From assembly GCA_007361935.1 (NCBI GenBank), contig CP041667.1, positions 1,206,501 through 1,270,500 on the forward strand: DNA of 64,000 bases, read 5' to 3'. The position numbers and the translations under genes are program-made. Each line of letters opens with the position of its first letter. The first letter of the stretch is position 1. A model generated the notes under the pieces. The model saw nothing but the letters and a program-made list of their open reading frames with translations. It ran no database searches and was not told where the DNA came from. Below are positions 16,823 through 25,444 of this stretch, one piece after another. Source of the stretch: Lachnospiraceae bacterium KGMB03038 (GTDB taxonomy: Bacteria; Bacillota; Clostridia; Lachnospirales; Lachnospiraceae).

Positions 16823-18794
16823 TCTTTTCAAAAATACGACATACGATGATACCCTTTTTTCTACGGAGGACAAATCCGCAGTAGAGTCACGTATTTTCAT
16901 GAAGTCTGTCCGTGGTGCAGAGGTTCCTTATATCACTTGCGCAATCCGTGGTAAGGCAATTAAACTTACTCCTGAAGAAGCTGTTCGCCAACTCTATATT
17001 CATAAACTGATGAACGAATACGGATATGTGGCTAGTCGGATTCAGCTGGAAACCCCAATTCACTTTGGTCGCGAAGTAAAGCGGGCTGATATTACTATTA
17101 TGGACAAAGATCGCCCGATGGTTCCCTATATCATCGTGGAGCTAAAAAAGCCTAAGCTCACTGATGGCAAGGATCAGCTGAAGTCTTACTGCAATGCTAC
17201 TGGTGCGCCTATAGGTGTCTGGACAAACGGTGAACAGATTTCTTGTTACAATCGAAAAGATCCCAATTTCTTCGAGGAAATAAGCGATATTCCTAAGGCT
17301 ACGCAGAAGCTTTCAGACATCATTAACGAAAAGTTCACCTATGAAGAACTGAAACGCAAGGATAAAATTAGCACTCAGAAAAAGTCCCTTCGCTCTCTGA
17401 TTAAGGAGATGGAAGATGAAGTTCTGGCGAGTGCGGCCGTGGATTCCTTTGAAGAAATCTTCAAGCTCATTTTTGCCAAGCTGTATGATGAGTTAATTTG
17501 TGCCAATGACCCTACTGCCTATTTGCAGTTCCGTAACACAGGAGACACTGATTTTGAACTGAAAGAAAAGATACAGGGGCTGTTTGATGATGCCAAGAAG
17601 AAATGGGAAGGTATCTTTACGGATGAAAGCAAAATTCTACTTTCCCCATCTCACCTTGCAGTCTGTGTTGCTTCTTTGCAGGATATAAAGCTTTTTAACA
17701 ACAATCTTGATGTTGTAGATGATGCTTTTGAATACCTGATGAGTAAGGCTCAGAAGGGTGAAAAAGGCCAGTATTTTACGCCTCGATATATCATTGATAT
17801 GTGTGTAAAGATGATGAATCCGACAGTCAAGGATAAGATTATCGACACCGCTTGTGGCAGCTCCGGCTTTACTGTTCATAGCATTTTCAAAGTTTGGAAA
17901 GATATTCGCAGAGAAAAAGGCCTTCCTGAAGGTGATGGATTTACTGCTGCAGAACGAATTCCTGAAGAAACTAATTTTGTTAGAGACAATGTGTTTGCAA
18001 TAGACTTTGATGAAAAAACTGTTCGTGTTGCTCGCACATTGAATCTGATTGCTGGTGACGGTCAGACCAATGTACTTCATCTGAATACACTGGATTATTC
18101 CCGTTGGGGTGAGACTACCAAGCAGGAAGATTGGATTGACACCTATAATGAAGGGTTTAAGAAACTGAAAAAGCTCCAACCCGCTGGTGTAAAGGATTAT
18201 AGCCAGTTCCAGTTCGATCTCGTGATGGCTAATCCTCCGTTTGCTGGTGACATTAAAGAAAACACCATCATTTCTCACTATGAACTTGGAAAAAACAGTG
18301 CTGGCAAATGGCAGAACAAGGTTGGCCGTGATGTGCTGTTTATTGAACGCAATTTGAACTTTATGAAACCAGGTGGACGAATGGCTATCGTCCTGCCACA
18401 GGGACGTTTTAACAATTCGAGCGATAAATATATTCGTGAGTTTATTGCTGAACGATGCCGTATTCTTGCCGTCGTTGGATTGCACGTCAATGTATTCAAG
18501 CCTCATACCGGAACTAAGACCTCAGTTCTGTTTGTGCAGAAGTGGGATGATGTCTTGTGCCCTAAAAAGGACGATTATCCTATCTTTTTCGCCACCATGC
18601 AGAAGCCAAGCAAGGACAATTCTGGCGATAAAATTTATGTGAAGGATCCTGTTACGGGAGAAAATATTCTTGACCACCATGGGCACTTGATCGTTGACCA
18701 CGACTTATATAGTCATGATGGTTTAACTCCTGAGGGCATTGCAGAAGCGTTTATTGAGTTTGCAAAAAGAGAAGGTTTGAGTTTTTTTCAATAA
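16809..18794 (+). CDS. Restriction nuclease-N6-adenine methylase fusion (BcgI-A/HsdM-like)
   Basis: A 661-residue protein. The N-terminal ~200 residues resemble the HsdR N-terminal PD-(D/E)xK nuclease domain, with acidic RADITIMD (about residue 93) and IIVELKKPK (about 112). Residues ~300-600 are an N6-adenine methylase with the AdoMet motif DTACGSSGF (about 346) and catalytic MANPPF (about 475). A cutting and a methylating domain in one chain with a separate specificity subunit is the layout of type IIB enzymes such as BcgI; no HsdR translocase is present. The ATG at 16809 follows AGGAGG; the longer upstream frame lies inside the regulator gene. It ends TTTTTTTCAATAA, a T7 run, from which the next gene's frame continues in the -1 frame. 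Confidence 0.85.
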   Translation: MILNDLFKNTTYDDTLFSTEDKSAVESRIFMKSVRGAEVPYITCAIRGKAIKLTPEEAVRQLYIHKLMNEYGYVASRIQLETPIHFGREVKRADITIMDKDRPMVPYIIVELKKPKLTDGKDQLKSYCNATGAPIGVWTNGEQISCYNRKDPNFFEEISDIPKATQKLSDIINEKFTYEELKRKDKISTQKKSLRSLIKEMEDEVLASAAVDSFEEIFKLIFAKLYDELICANDPTAYLQFRNTGDTDFELKEKIQGLFDDAKKKWEGIFTDESKILLSPSHLAVCVASLQDIKLFNNNLDVVDDAFEYLMSKAQKGEKGQYFTPRYIIDMCVKMMNPTVKDKIIDTACGSSGFTVHSIFKVWKDIRREKGLPEGDGFTAAERIPEETNFVRDNVFAIDFDEKTVRVARTLNLIAGDGQTNVLHLNTLDYSRWGETTKQEDWIDTYNEGFKKLKKLQPAGVKDYSQFQFDLVMANPPFAGDIKENTIISHYELGKNSAGKWQNKVGRDVLFIERNLNFMKPGGRMAIVLPQGRFNNSSDKYIREFIAERCRILAVVGLHVNVFKPHTGTKTSVLFVQKWDDVLCPKKDDYPIFFATMQKPSKDNSGDKIYVKDPVTGENILDHHGHLIVDHDLYSHDGLTPEGIAEAFIEFAKREGLSFFQ

Positions 18795-18838
18795 GCCCAT
18801 CCGTTGAACCTTTCGACGAAGCCAAGTACAAGGCTTTG

Positions 18839-20260
18839 ATGGATGGGCTGGAATGTAGTGAAGTATATCTATCAGCTTTAGAAACAGGTTATCGTTTTGA
18901 TTCTGAACTTTATCAAAAACAATACATAGTTCTCAATCAATTCGCGAAAACGCATGAATGCACTACATTTAATAAAGAAGCATCACTGGTAAGTAAAGGA
19001 ATTTTTAATATTAGCGCATCATGTTATGCTGAAACAGGCATTCCTTTTGTCCGTATTTCCAACATTGACAAAATGCTAATATCGAAGGAAAATATTGTAT
19101 ATATCCCAGAAGAAGAACATGCAAAACACAACAAAACACGGCTTGTAAAGGGAGACATTATCTTATCTAAAACTGGAGGTCCTGCTGCTGCATATGTTGA
19201 TATGCCCGAATGCAATGTGTCTCAAGATACTGTTGCCATTAAATTAAAGAGCACATCAAAGATTCTTTCTGAATATACTGTGGCTTACCTTAACTGTGTA
19301 TATGGCATTGCACAAATGAGAAAACGGTTTACGGGTAATGTGCAAATGCATCTTAATTTGGATGACTGCAAAAACAATGTAATTATCCCAGTTATGAGCA
19401 TGCCTTTTCAGAAAATGATTTTTGGTGTTTTTCATAGGGGCTTGCAACTTCGTAATAAATCTGACCGATCTTTTGCAGATTGTGAAAAGTTATTGTCTGA
19501 TGCTTTGGGATTTTCTGAAGACGATATAGTTGGTTCTAATTTGACTCAAAAAAATTACTCAGACTCGTTTGGTAAAACTGGTAGATTGGATGCTGAATAT
19601 TATTCTCCAAAATACGATCTTCTATACGAACTAATAATGAGTCGAAGCAAAAAAGTAAAAACTATACATGATATTGCGATGTTTAATTCTCGAGGAAGAC
19701 AGCCGAAATATGATAAATCGGGGACATTGCAAGTAATTAACAGCAAGCATATTTTGGAAAACTCTCTTGATTATGATGGTTTTGAAAAAACAACTTCCGA
19801 TGCATGGGACATGTATCCTACAAGTCGTGTTATCTTCGGTGACATTTTGACTTACACAACAGGTGCAAACATTGGGCGCACAGCTGTATATCTTAGTACA
19901 GAGAAAGCAGTTGCAAGCAATCATGTAAATATCTTACGAATCAACGAGTCCTACCCGATTTATATCGCAGTTGTTATGAATTCGTTTGTCGGAAGACTCC
20001 AGACGGAAAAGCTATGTGGTGGATCTGCTCAACAGGAACTCTATCCCACACAAATCGATGAGTTTATAGTGCCTTTCGTCGATGAGAGAATTCAGATTAA
20101 AATAACAAACACCTATAAAGCAGCTGTGGAGTACAAGGGAGAATCCCAAAAGTATTTTAATTTAGCTACTCGAGCTATCGAAATTGCTATTGAACAGGGA
20201 GAAGTTGCTGCACATGCATGGCTAAACGATAAGATCCCCAATCGGGAGGTAGTACAATGA
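18839..20260 (+). CDS. hsdS: Restriction-modification specificity subunit (HsdS-like)
   Basis: About 473 residues with two target-recognition halves. Half 1 spans about residues 30-200 (KGDIILSKTGGPAAAYVDMP), followed by a long helix with LRNKSDRSFADCEKLLSDAL. Half 2 spans about 245-420 (FGDILTYTTGANIGRTAVYL), then a terminal helix. It would recognise the bipartite DNA site for the fused nuclease-methylase. The start is uncertain: TTG 18836 and ATG 18839 lack a good ribosome site. The frame is open upstream as far as the T7 run at the end of the methylase gene and encodes natural-looking PSVEPFDEAKYKALMDGLE, so a -1 frameshift fusion or a split gene is possible. Ends in a 4-nt overlap with the next gene. 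Confidence 0.8.
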   Translation: MDGLECSEVYLSALETGYRFDSELYQKQYIVLNQFAKTHECTTFNKEASLVSKGIFNISASCYAETGIPFVRISNIDKMLISKENIVYIPEEEHAKHNKTRLVKGDIILSKTGGPAAAYVDMPECNVSQDTVAIKLKSTSKILSEYTVAYLNCVYGIAQMRKRFTGNVQMHLNLDDCKNNVIIPVMSMPFQKMIFGVFHRGLQLRNKSDRSFADCEKLLSDALGFSEDDIVGSNLTQKNYSDSFGKTGRLDAEYYSPKYDLLYELIMSRSKKVKTIHDIAMFNSRGRQPKYDKSGTLQVINSKHILENSLDYDGFEKTTSDAWDMYPTSRVIFGDILTYTTGANIGRTAVYLSTEKAVASNHVNILRINESYPIYIAVVMNSFVGRLQTEKLCGGSAQQELYPTQIDEFIVPFVDERIQIKITNTYKAAVEYKGESQKYFNLATRAIEIAIEQGEVAAHAWLNDKIPNREVVQ

Positions 20261-21327
20261 TACCGGATGCAACATATAAAAATTGGAAGACGGTCACTGA
20301 AGCAGACTTCGTTTCTCTTTTTATCAAAACTTGGTTTGCGTATATCTCTACCTTGAGAACCATGTTTCCAGAAGCATATAACCGGCGTGGCGATAAAAAG
20401 TATCTGGACGCCTACAAAAAGTTTTACAGAACGGTTGGCTATAAAAAACTAATTATTGACGATAATATTATGGCATCAATTGAAAAAGTGTATGAAGAAG
20501 GTCGTAATGTTATTTTACAGAAATATCCAGAGTATTATCTGTGGGACTTTTACAATATCAATGAGAATTTCGCCTTCACATACAAACAGATCCCTCCAGA
20601 TAAATCTGAATGTCTTATAGTTGGGTTTAAGATGAATAGAAACCGTGGAACGAAATGGAGCTTTATCATCACAGGATTTGTTCGACTCTTCGGAAAGTAT
20701 TACGGGGAAGAATATAACGAAAACCTGAATTTTCGGTTGAATATTTCCAATATTTTGAATCGCTCGTCTGAGTACATAGCAGAGAATCCGGAAATTAGCG
20801 AGCAGGACTATTTATCATGGCTATTGAAGGAAATCAACTATGGAGTTGTTCATGAGATTGTCGAGATATTCAAAGCTATGTATGAAAAAGCAACCTATGG
20901 GAAAAGAGTGATAACAAAAATTCACGATCTTGAAAAGCAGGCTATTTCTGCAGTATGGTCTGTGTTTTCGCTCAATGCCAAAGACGAATCATTTAAGACA
21001 AAGGAAGAGATGATGCTTAACAGGGATACTTACGAAATAATTCGACAGCGCCCGTTGAATTATTTTTTATATCACAGGGATGTTGAATGGCAACCTGTTA
21101 GAGACATGACGGCCAGCGAAGAACAATGGTATAAGGACTTGTTTGAAATCCTGAAAACAAATAGCATTTTATGGTTCCTGGATTTTGTCTATCGTCTGCG
21201 TAACGCTCTTTTTCACGAAATCATTGATCCACTTGATGAAGAATGGCAGATTATTTTTAAAAATGCGTACTTGGTACTAAAAGAAGTTGTGGACATAAAT
21301 ATAGTGGAAATTGAAGCAAGACGCTAA
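20257..21327 (+). CDS. HEPN-motif protein of the restriction operon
   Basis: A 356-residue protein that is not a standard restriction subunit. Near the C-terminus, FVYRLRNALFHEIID (about residues 309-323) contains R-N-x3-H (R-NALF-H), the hallmark of catalytic HEPN ribonucleases, within a helical region. The preceding part is alpha-helical with WxxV and Tyr-rich segments and no other motif that I recognise. It starts in a 4-nt overlap with hsdS and has a strong GGGAGGT site, so it is stoichiometrically coupled. Inference: an RNase effector or toxin linked to the restriction system, perhaps fired when restriction fails. The motif is seen; the activity is not proven. Confidence 0.6.
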   Translation: MIPDATYKNWKTVTEADFVSLFIKTWFAYISTLRTMFPEAYNRRGDKKYLDAYKKFYRTVGYKKLIIDDNIMASIEKVYEEGRNVILQKYPEYYLWDFYNINENFAFTYKQIPPDKSECLIVGFKMNRNRGTKWSFIITGFVRLFGKYYGEEYNENLNFRLNISNILNRSSEYIAENPEISEQDYLSWLLKEINYGVVHEIVEIFKAMYEKATYGKRVITKIHDLEKQAISAVWSVFSLNAKDESFKTKEEMMLNRDTYEIIRQRPLNYFLYHRDVEWQPVRDMTASEEQWYKDLFEILKTNSILWFLDFVYRLRNALFHEIIDPLDEEWQIIFKNAYLVLKEVVDINIVEIEARR

Positions 21328-21411
21328 TGTTCTCTTCTCGTTTATGGCATAGGGCTGGCGCATAGAAAAAATGTACAAAAAGGGTAAACTGTACTCTTTG
21401 TCAAAGTCCAG

Positions 21412-21449
21412 AAAAAGGCGTTGATTCATATTTATGTTTCAGCCTTTTT
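21412..21449 (+). terminator. Terminator of the restriction-HEPN operon
   Basis: AAAAAGGC pairs with GCCTTTTT at 21442-21449 across a loop of 22 nt; the terminal T's double as the U tract. It is located 85 nt after the HEPN gene. Confidence 0.6.
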
Positions 21450-21546
21450 AGTATGGATTTTTACCAGTTATTAAATGAAAAGCCTAATCCCCCAGCTATG
21501 CTGGGGAGAATGGAGTAAGCAGGAGCGTGTAGGATATCGATAAAAA

Positions 21547-21607
21547 GCCTCCTATGCTAGAATGAGAATGGTGTCGCAAGCTAAATTCAAAATTTAGTAT
21601 AGGAGGC
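21547..21607 (+). promoter_or_regulatory. Hairpin masking the IS200 transposase ribosome site
   Basis: GCCTCCTATGCTA (21547-21559) pairs with TAGTATAGGAGGC (21595-21607) with one G-U pair; the 3' arm contains AGGAGG upstream of the tnpA ATG at 21625. An SD-sequestering leader stem is known to silence IS200 transposase translation in Salmonella. A second weaker AAAGGA site is nearer the ATG. Confidence 0.65.
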
Positions 21608-21624
21608 GGTCCCAAAAGGACAAT

Positions 21625-22042
21625 ATGAGTTTATCACACGTAAAGTGGAAATGCCAATACCACATTGTTTTTATTCCGAAATATAGAAAAAGTACTATAT
21701 GGAAAGTTGAAATCGGATGTAAGAGAGATTATATCTTCATTGTGTAGATATAAAGGAGTAGAGATCATAGATGGTGCAGTATGTGAGGATCATATTCATA
21801 TAAGTATAGCAATTCCGCCAAAGTACAGTATTTCAAAATTTATGGGATACTTAAAAGGCAAGAGTACGTTAATGATATATGATAGGCATCCCGATTTACA
21901 GAGCAAATGGGACAAAGCGTTCTGGGCCAGAGGATATTATGTATCAACAATTGGTAGTATCACTGAAGATGCAATCAAGAAGTATATCAGAGAGCAAGCA
22001 GAAGAGTCGAGAAAGGAAGATTCAAGAAGTACCGCTTTATAA
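21625..22042 (+). pseudogene. tnpA: IS200 Y1 transposase, frameshifted
   Basis: The first frame reads MSLSHVKWKCQYHIVFIPKY, then RK; at the A-run 21686-21691 the frame is lost, and YGKLKSDVREIISSLCRYKG continues in another frame to 22042. The second part has the HUH motif (DHIHISI) and the catalytic Tyr region WARGYYVSTIG. Complete members are about 140-155 residues, matching the sum of the parts. Either a one-base insertion (or two-base loss) inactivated it or slippage on the A-run joins the frames. The first explanation is more likely, as IS200 does not normally use frameshifting. Confidence 0.8.
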
Positions 22043-22413
22043 GCGGACCAGTAACAATGCTTGCGATACCCGCTCTTTTGGGCGCGCATGTAATCAGCCT
22101 TTATTAGGGCTAACCCAAACCACCACTTGAAGTGGTGGTTGTGACTTAGGTATGCTATTTATACATTGTCAATGAATCCATTAGGTGTTGCAAGCGGATA
22201 AAGGATTGATTCAAGTATTAATGCTGATATGATTGGCAATGTAGTAAATGTTGATGATGGTGGTACAGAGAATGGGGAATTCTATATTTATAAAATAAGT
22301 TGGTTGAAAGAAAACGATAGCATAAAACCTCATCGATATAGATCACAGCTTAAAGAAATAAAAAAGTATATGTATGTAATTGACTTATTTCTAAGAATAT
22401 AATGAAAATACAT

Positions 22414-22453
22414 AGCCGAGGGTTTTCAATTACGAAAATCACCCGGCTTTTTT
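22414..22453 (+). terminator. Terminator-like hairpin in remnant region
   Basis: AGCCGAGGGTTTT pairs imperfectly with AAAATCACCCGGCT, followed by TTTTTT. It resembles the hairpins before both toprim copies. The stretch 22149-22590 around it holds only broken frames, such as one reading GGTENGEFYIYKISWLKEND, and no gene that I can support. Confidence 0.55.
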
Positions 22454-22628
22454 CATGTCCATTTTCTCAAGAAATAAGAGAAAAACTGATAAAGAGTTTT
22501 AGAAACGGAGATGATTTTAGCTTTATGAAGGGATATGAGCCATGGGAAAATTATATATGTAAACAATAGAAAAGTAATTCATGGGTTCTTATGAGTCAAA
22601 AATTTTATATCATAATAGGCAATTACAT

Positions 22629-22671
22629 AGCTGGATGGTTTTCAGGAAAAGAAGATCATCCGGCTATTTTT
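22629..22671 (+). terminator. Hairpin upstream of toprim copy B
   Basis: AGCTGGATG pairs with CATCCGGCT (one wobble), and the T tract is interrupted by A. It is the counterpart of the hairpin at 8642-8683, and the following 70 nt to the start codon also match copy A. Confidence 0.6.
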
Positions 22672-22735
22672 ATGCCCGGATATATGAAAATAGTTGTGGA
22701 ATATCCAATCATGGGCAGGAAAGGAGATGAAATTT

Positions 22736-23707
22736 ATGCCTTATGTTGCGCCGGAAGTGGTGCAGAGAGTAAAACAGATCGACCTGCTGACCTATCTGAA
22801 AAACTATGAACCTTATGAGTTGGTGCATTTCTCGGGGAACACTTATACCACCAGATCCCATGACAGTTTGAAAATTTCTAACGGAAAATGGACGTGGTGG
22901 AGCAGGGGAATCGGGGGCAGGAGCGCATTGGATTATCTGATCAAAGTAAGGGGATATGACTTTGTGCAGGCGGTACAGACCATAGCAGAACAGGCGGCAA
23001 TACAGCCGCCTGTTTCTATACCAGCCGAATAGAAAACAGAGAAAAAGCTGATCCTTCCAAAGCCTTACCATTCTCAGAATTATGCTGTTTTCTACCTGCA
23101 GAATCGTGGAATTGACAGGGAGATCATCCGTTATTGCATGGAAACCAAACAGATTTATGAGAGTGAGAGCTATCATAACGTGGTATTTGTGGGTAAAGAT
23201 GAAAAGGGAATACCCCGTTATGCGGCTCTGCGTGGGATCGGTACAGACTTTATCGGCGAGGCATCCGGGAGTGACAAAAACTATTCGTTCTGTATTCAGT
23301 CAGAGGAAAAAAGCCATTCAGTTCATCTGTTTGAGTCAGCTATTGACTTGTTATCTTATGCTACAGAACAAAAGCTGAACGGGAAAAACTGGAGAAAGGA
23401 ACACCTGCTGTCTCTCGCAGGAGTATATCAGCCAGCAAAAGAAATCGAGAAAAGCAAGGTTCCGGCAGCTCTGACACGATTTTTGAAAGAACATTCGGAG
23501 GTGGAAATGGTTGTATTTCATCTGGATAATGACCGGACGGGAAGACTTGCGACACAGGCTATAAAGACTGTTCTTCCGAAGAAATACCGGACAAAAGATG
23601 AGCCGCCAAAGCAGGGAAAAGACTGTAATGACAGCCTCTGTATCCGGCTGGGAATCCGGCAGACAAAACGACAAAAGTGTCATAGGAAAAGAAATTTGGA
23701 ACGGTAG
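22736..23707 (+). pseudogene. DUF3991/toprim domain gene, copy B, nonsense codon
   Basis: Same length and layout as copy A at 8749 and clearly homologous over its full length, with scattered substitutions that rule out a recent duplication. At 23030-23032 the codon is TAG where copy A has AAG (IPAE-stop-KTEKK), splitting the protein after residue 98. The rest, including the toprim part VVFHLDNDRTGRLATQ, remains open to 23705. Loss of the primase-like product from the otherwise intact transfer module could be complemented by copy A. Confidence 0.88.
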
Positions 23708-23753
23708 AAGGCGACAATTTTGTGGAAAAGAACAGGGATGAGAAGTGCTTTTT

Positions 23754-23826
23754 TCGGCAGACAATAATCCGTCGGAGGCGAAAACGGAGCATAGGCGAAG
23801 TGTGATACACAATACCAGCAAGCAAC
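23754..23826 (+). other. oriT-like conserved non-coding block, copy B
   Basis: Matches the block at 10150-10226, including GTGTGATACAC (23800-23810) and AATACCAGCAAGCAA (23811-23825). It lies directly upstream of the small genes leading to mobC and the relaxase, the usual place of oriT in such elements. After GCAAGCAA the two copies diverge completely. Confidence 0.55.
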
Positions 23827-23917
23827 GCCTTTGGATTGCCAGAGCTTCTCTGACAACCCTCCGGCAGCTTGTCAGGGAAACATCCCTGAAACCCTTTTAG
23901 AAGAAATGGAGGTAGGA

Positions 23918-24034
23918 ATGAAGATGATCCAGTTTATTTGCGGAACAATGGTAGGCGGTATGATCGGTGTGGCTATGATGTGTCTTATGCAGATCAACCG
24001 TCTGTATAAGCATGACAGGGAGGTAGACGAATGA
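23918..24034 (+). CDS. DUF3789-like small membrane protein
   Basis: Thirty-eight residues (MKMIQFICGTMVGGMIGVAM, then a short basic-acidic tail) with one transmembrane helix holding a GxMxGG pattern. It fits DUF3789, tiny proteins found at this spot in clostridial ICEs; role unknown. The start ATG follows GGAGGT by 6 nt; a longer upstream frame lacks a ribosome site. The stop overlaps the next ATG. Confidence 0.7.
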   Translation: MKMIQFICGTMVGGMIGVAMMCLMQINRLYKHDREVDE

Positions 24035-24174
24035 TACGCATGGAAATGATAAGGACAGAAAAAGAAGCTGCGGGAAACAGGCTGAAAAAATATCAGCAGA
24101 CGATAAAGAGAAAGGGGGCGATACAGCATGATAGCAGTAAAAGTGTTCGCAGAGGGTGTGACACAGCAGATTAA
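24031..24174 (+). CDS. Small basic protein, unknown
   Basis: Forty-seven residues starting MIRMEMIRTEKEAAGNRLKK, highly charged. It starts with a 4-nt overlap of the DUF3789 stop and a GGGAGGT ribosome site at good spacing, and extends 47 nt into the next gene in another frame. I do not recognise a family. The good translation signals are the only support. Confidence 0.4.
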   Translation: MIRMEMIRTEKEAAGNRLKKYQQTIKRKGAIQHDSSKSVRRGCDTAD

Positions 24175-25096
24175 AGATTATCTGCCAGAAGAATATCAGA
24201 ACATGCAATGTACGCTTACGGAACAGCAGAAGAATAATGGCGTAGTGCTGACAGGAATTGTTCTCAATATGCCGGGACAGCATATCGCTCCAGTTGTCTA
24301 TATGGAGCCTTTTTATGATCAGGTTCGCAAGGGAGAGCCTATGGATCGGATCATGAATCGTATCGCCGATGTGTGCAGACAGTCATTGTCTGTGCGGGAG
24401 CTGCCGGAAAGTCTGGATTTTACGGACTATGATTCTGTGAAGGATTATTTAACCGTGCAGGTCATCAATACAAAAGCGAATCAGCGGATGTTATCCAAAG
24501 TTCCGTATAAGCAAATGGAAGACCTGTCTGTAATCTGCCGGATTGAATTCCCTTCGCCCGCCGGGGAGGGAGTTGGGAGTGTCAAAGTAACCCATGAAAT
24601 GCTGAGTCAGTGGGGAGTACGCCCGGAGGAAGTTTACCAGAAGGCGGTGGAAAATTCAGTCAAGGGCAGTCCGGCTGTACTGATGAGCATGGATGATCTG
24701 ATGATGGAAATGATGGGACTTCCTTTTGAAACACAAAATCTCCTGCAGTTGGAAGAAGGGGCAGAGTTACCAAAAGAAGGTATGTATGTGCTGAGTAACC
24801 CGATAAGATTAAATGGCGCTTCTGTCCTAGCCTATCCCAATCTGCAGGAACAGTTGGAGTCCGTATTTCCACAGGGCTGTTATCTTCTTCCTTCGTCTCT
24901 CCATGAGATGATTGTCATTCCAAAAGATCTCGGCATGACACCCAAAGAAATGGGAGAGATGGTGCGTGAAGTGAATCAGAAAGAAGTAGCCCGTGATGAA
25001 ATCCTGTCAGACCGGGTATATGAGTTTGACAAAGATAAACGACAGTTGCGTCAGATATCGGAATCCATAGAAAAAGCAAAGGAGATGGAGCGATGA
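24128..25096 (+). CDS. DUF5688 family ICE protein
   Basis: A 322-residue cytoplasmic protein beginning MIAVKVFAEGVTQQIKDYLP, fitting the DUF5688 family found upstream of mobC in clostridial conjugative elements. It has a mixed alpha/beta composition with no catalytic motif visible. AAAGGGGGC precedes the ATG. It ends in a 4-nt overlap with mobC, so it belongs to the mobilisation operon. Role unknown. Confidence 0.75.
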   Translation: MIAVKVFAEGVTQQIKDYLPEEYQNMQCTLTEQQKNNGVVLTGIVLNMPGQHIAPVVYMEPFYDQVRKGEPMDRIMNRIADVCRQSLSVRELPESLDFTDYDSVKDYLTVQVINTKANQRMLSKVPYKQMEDLSVICRIEFPSPAGEGVGSVKVTHEMLSQWGVRPEEVYQKAVENSVKGSPAVLMSMDDLMMEMMGLPFETQNLLQLEEGAELPKEGMYVLSNPIRLNGASVLAYPNLQEQLESVFPQGCYLLPSSLHEMIVIPKDLGMTPKEMGEMVREVNQKEVARDEILSDRVYEFDKDKRQLRQISESIEKAKEMER

Positions 25097-25443
25097 GAAA
25101 ACGAAATGTGGCAATCCTGTTCCGGCTGAACCGGAAAGAGGCGGAAGCACTGGATAAGAAAGTGAAGAAGAGTGGTCTGAGCCGGGAGGCATATCTCCGC
25201 CATCTGATCAGCGGCGTGGTTCCGAGAGACGCTCCGCCGCCGGACTATTATTCCATGATGAGAGAACTCCACCGGATCGGGAATAACTTAAATCAGATTG
25301 CACAGAAAGCACATACTTTAAATGTGATTGATGTGCAGCGGTATGATCGGGATATGCGGATGTTTGAAGATACCGTAAAGAAAATTACGGAGGCGGTCAT
25401 CCTGCCAGAGTCAATGAGCAGAAAATCTGTGGAGGAAACTTAA
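25093..25443 (+). CDS. mobC: MobC relaxosome accessory protein
   Basis: A 116-residue protein with an N-terminal ribbon-helix-helix segment (NVAILFRLNRKEAEALDKKV, then SGLSREAYLRHLI) and the MobC C-terminal block LHRIGNNLNQIAQKAH. It binds DNA at oriT and helps the relaxase. It overlaps DUF5688 by 4 nt and ends 1 nt before the relaxase start. Confidence 0.92.
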   Translation: MRKRNVAILFRLNRKEAEALDKKVKKSGLSREAYLRHLISGVVPRDAPPPDYYSMMRELHRIGNNLNQIAQKAHTLNVIDVQRYDRDMRMFEDTVKKITEAVILPESMSRKSVEET

Positions 25444-25444
25444 C

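Larger units (their letters stand above)
21470..22148 (+). mobile_element. IS200-type insertion sequence (ends approximate)
   Basis: The left end has a hairpin CCCCAGC-TAT-GCTGGGG (21490-21506), and the right end has AACCACCACTT pairing with AAGTGGTGGTT (22118-22140). Such subterminal hairpins are the TnpA recognition sites of IS200/IS605 elements, which make no target duplication. One gene, tnpA, lies between, without tnpB. The exact cleavage sites cannot be fixed from one copy. Confidence 0.8.

Noticed and set aside
17637..18506. Long minus-strand frame of 289 codons opposite the methylase
   Set aside because: It is the antisense shadow of the nuclease-methylase gene; no ribosome site, and the sense strand carries clear catalytic motifs.
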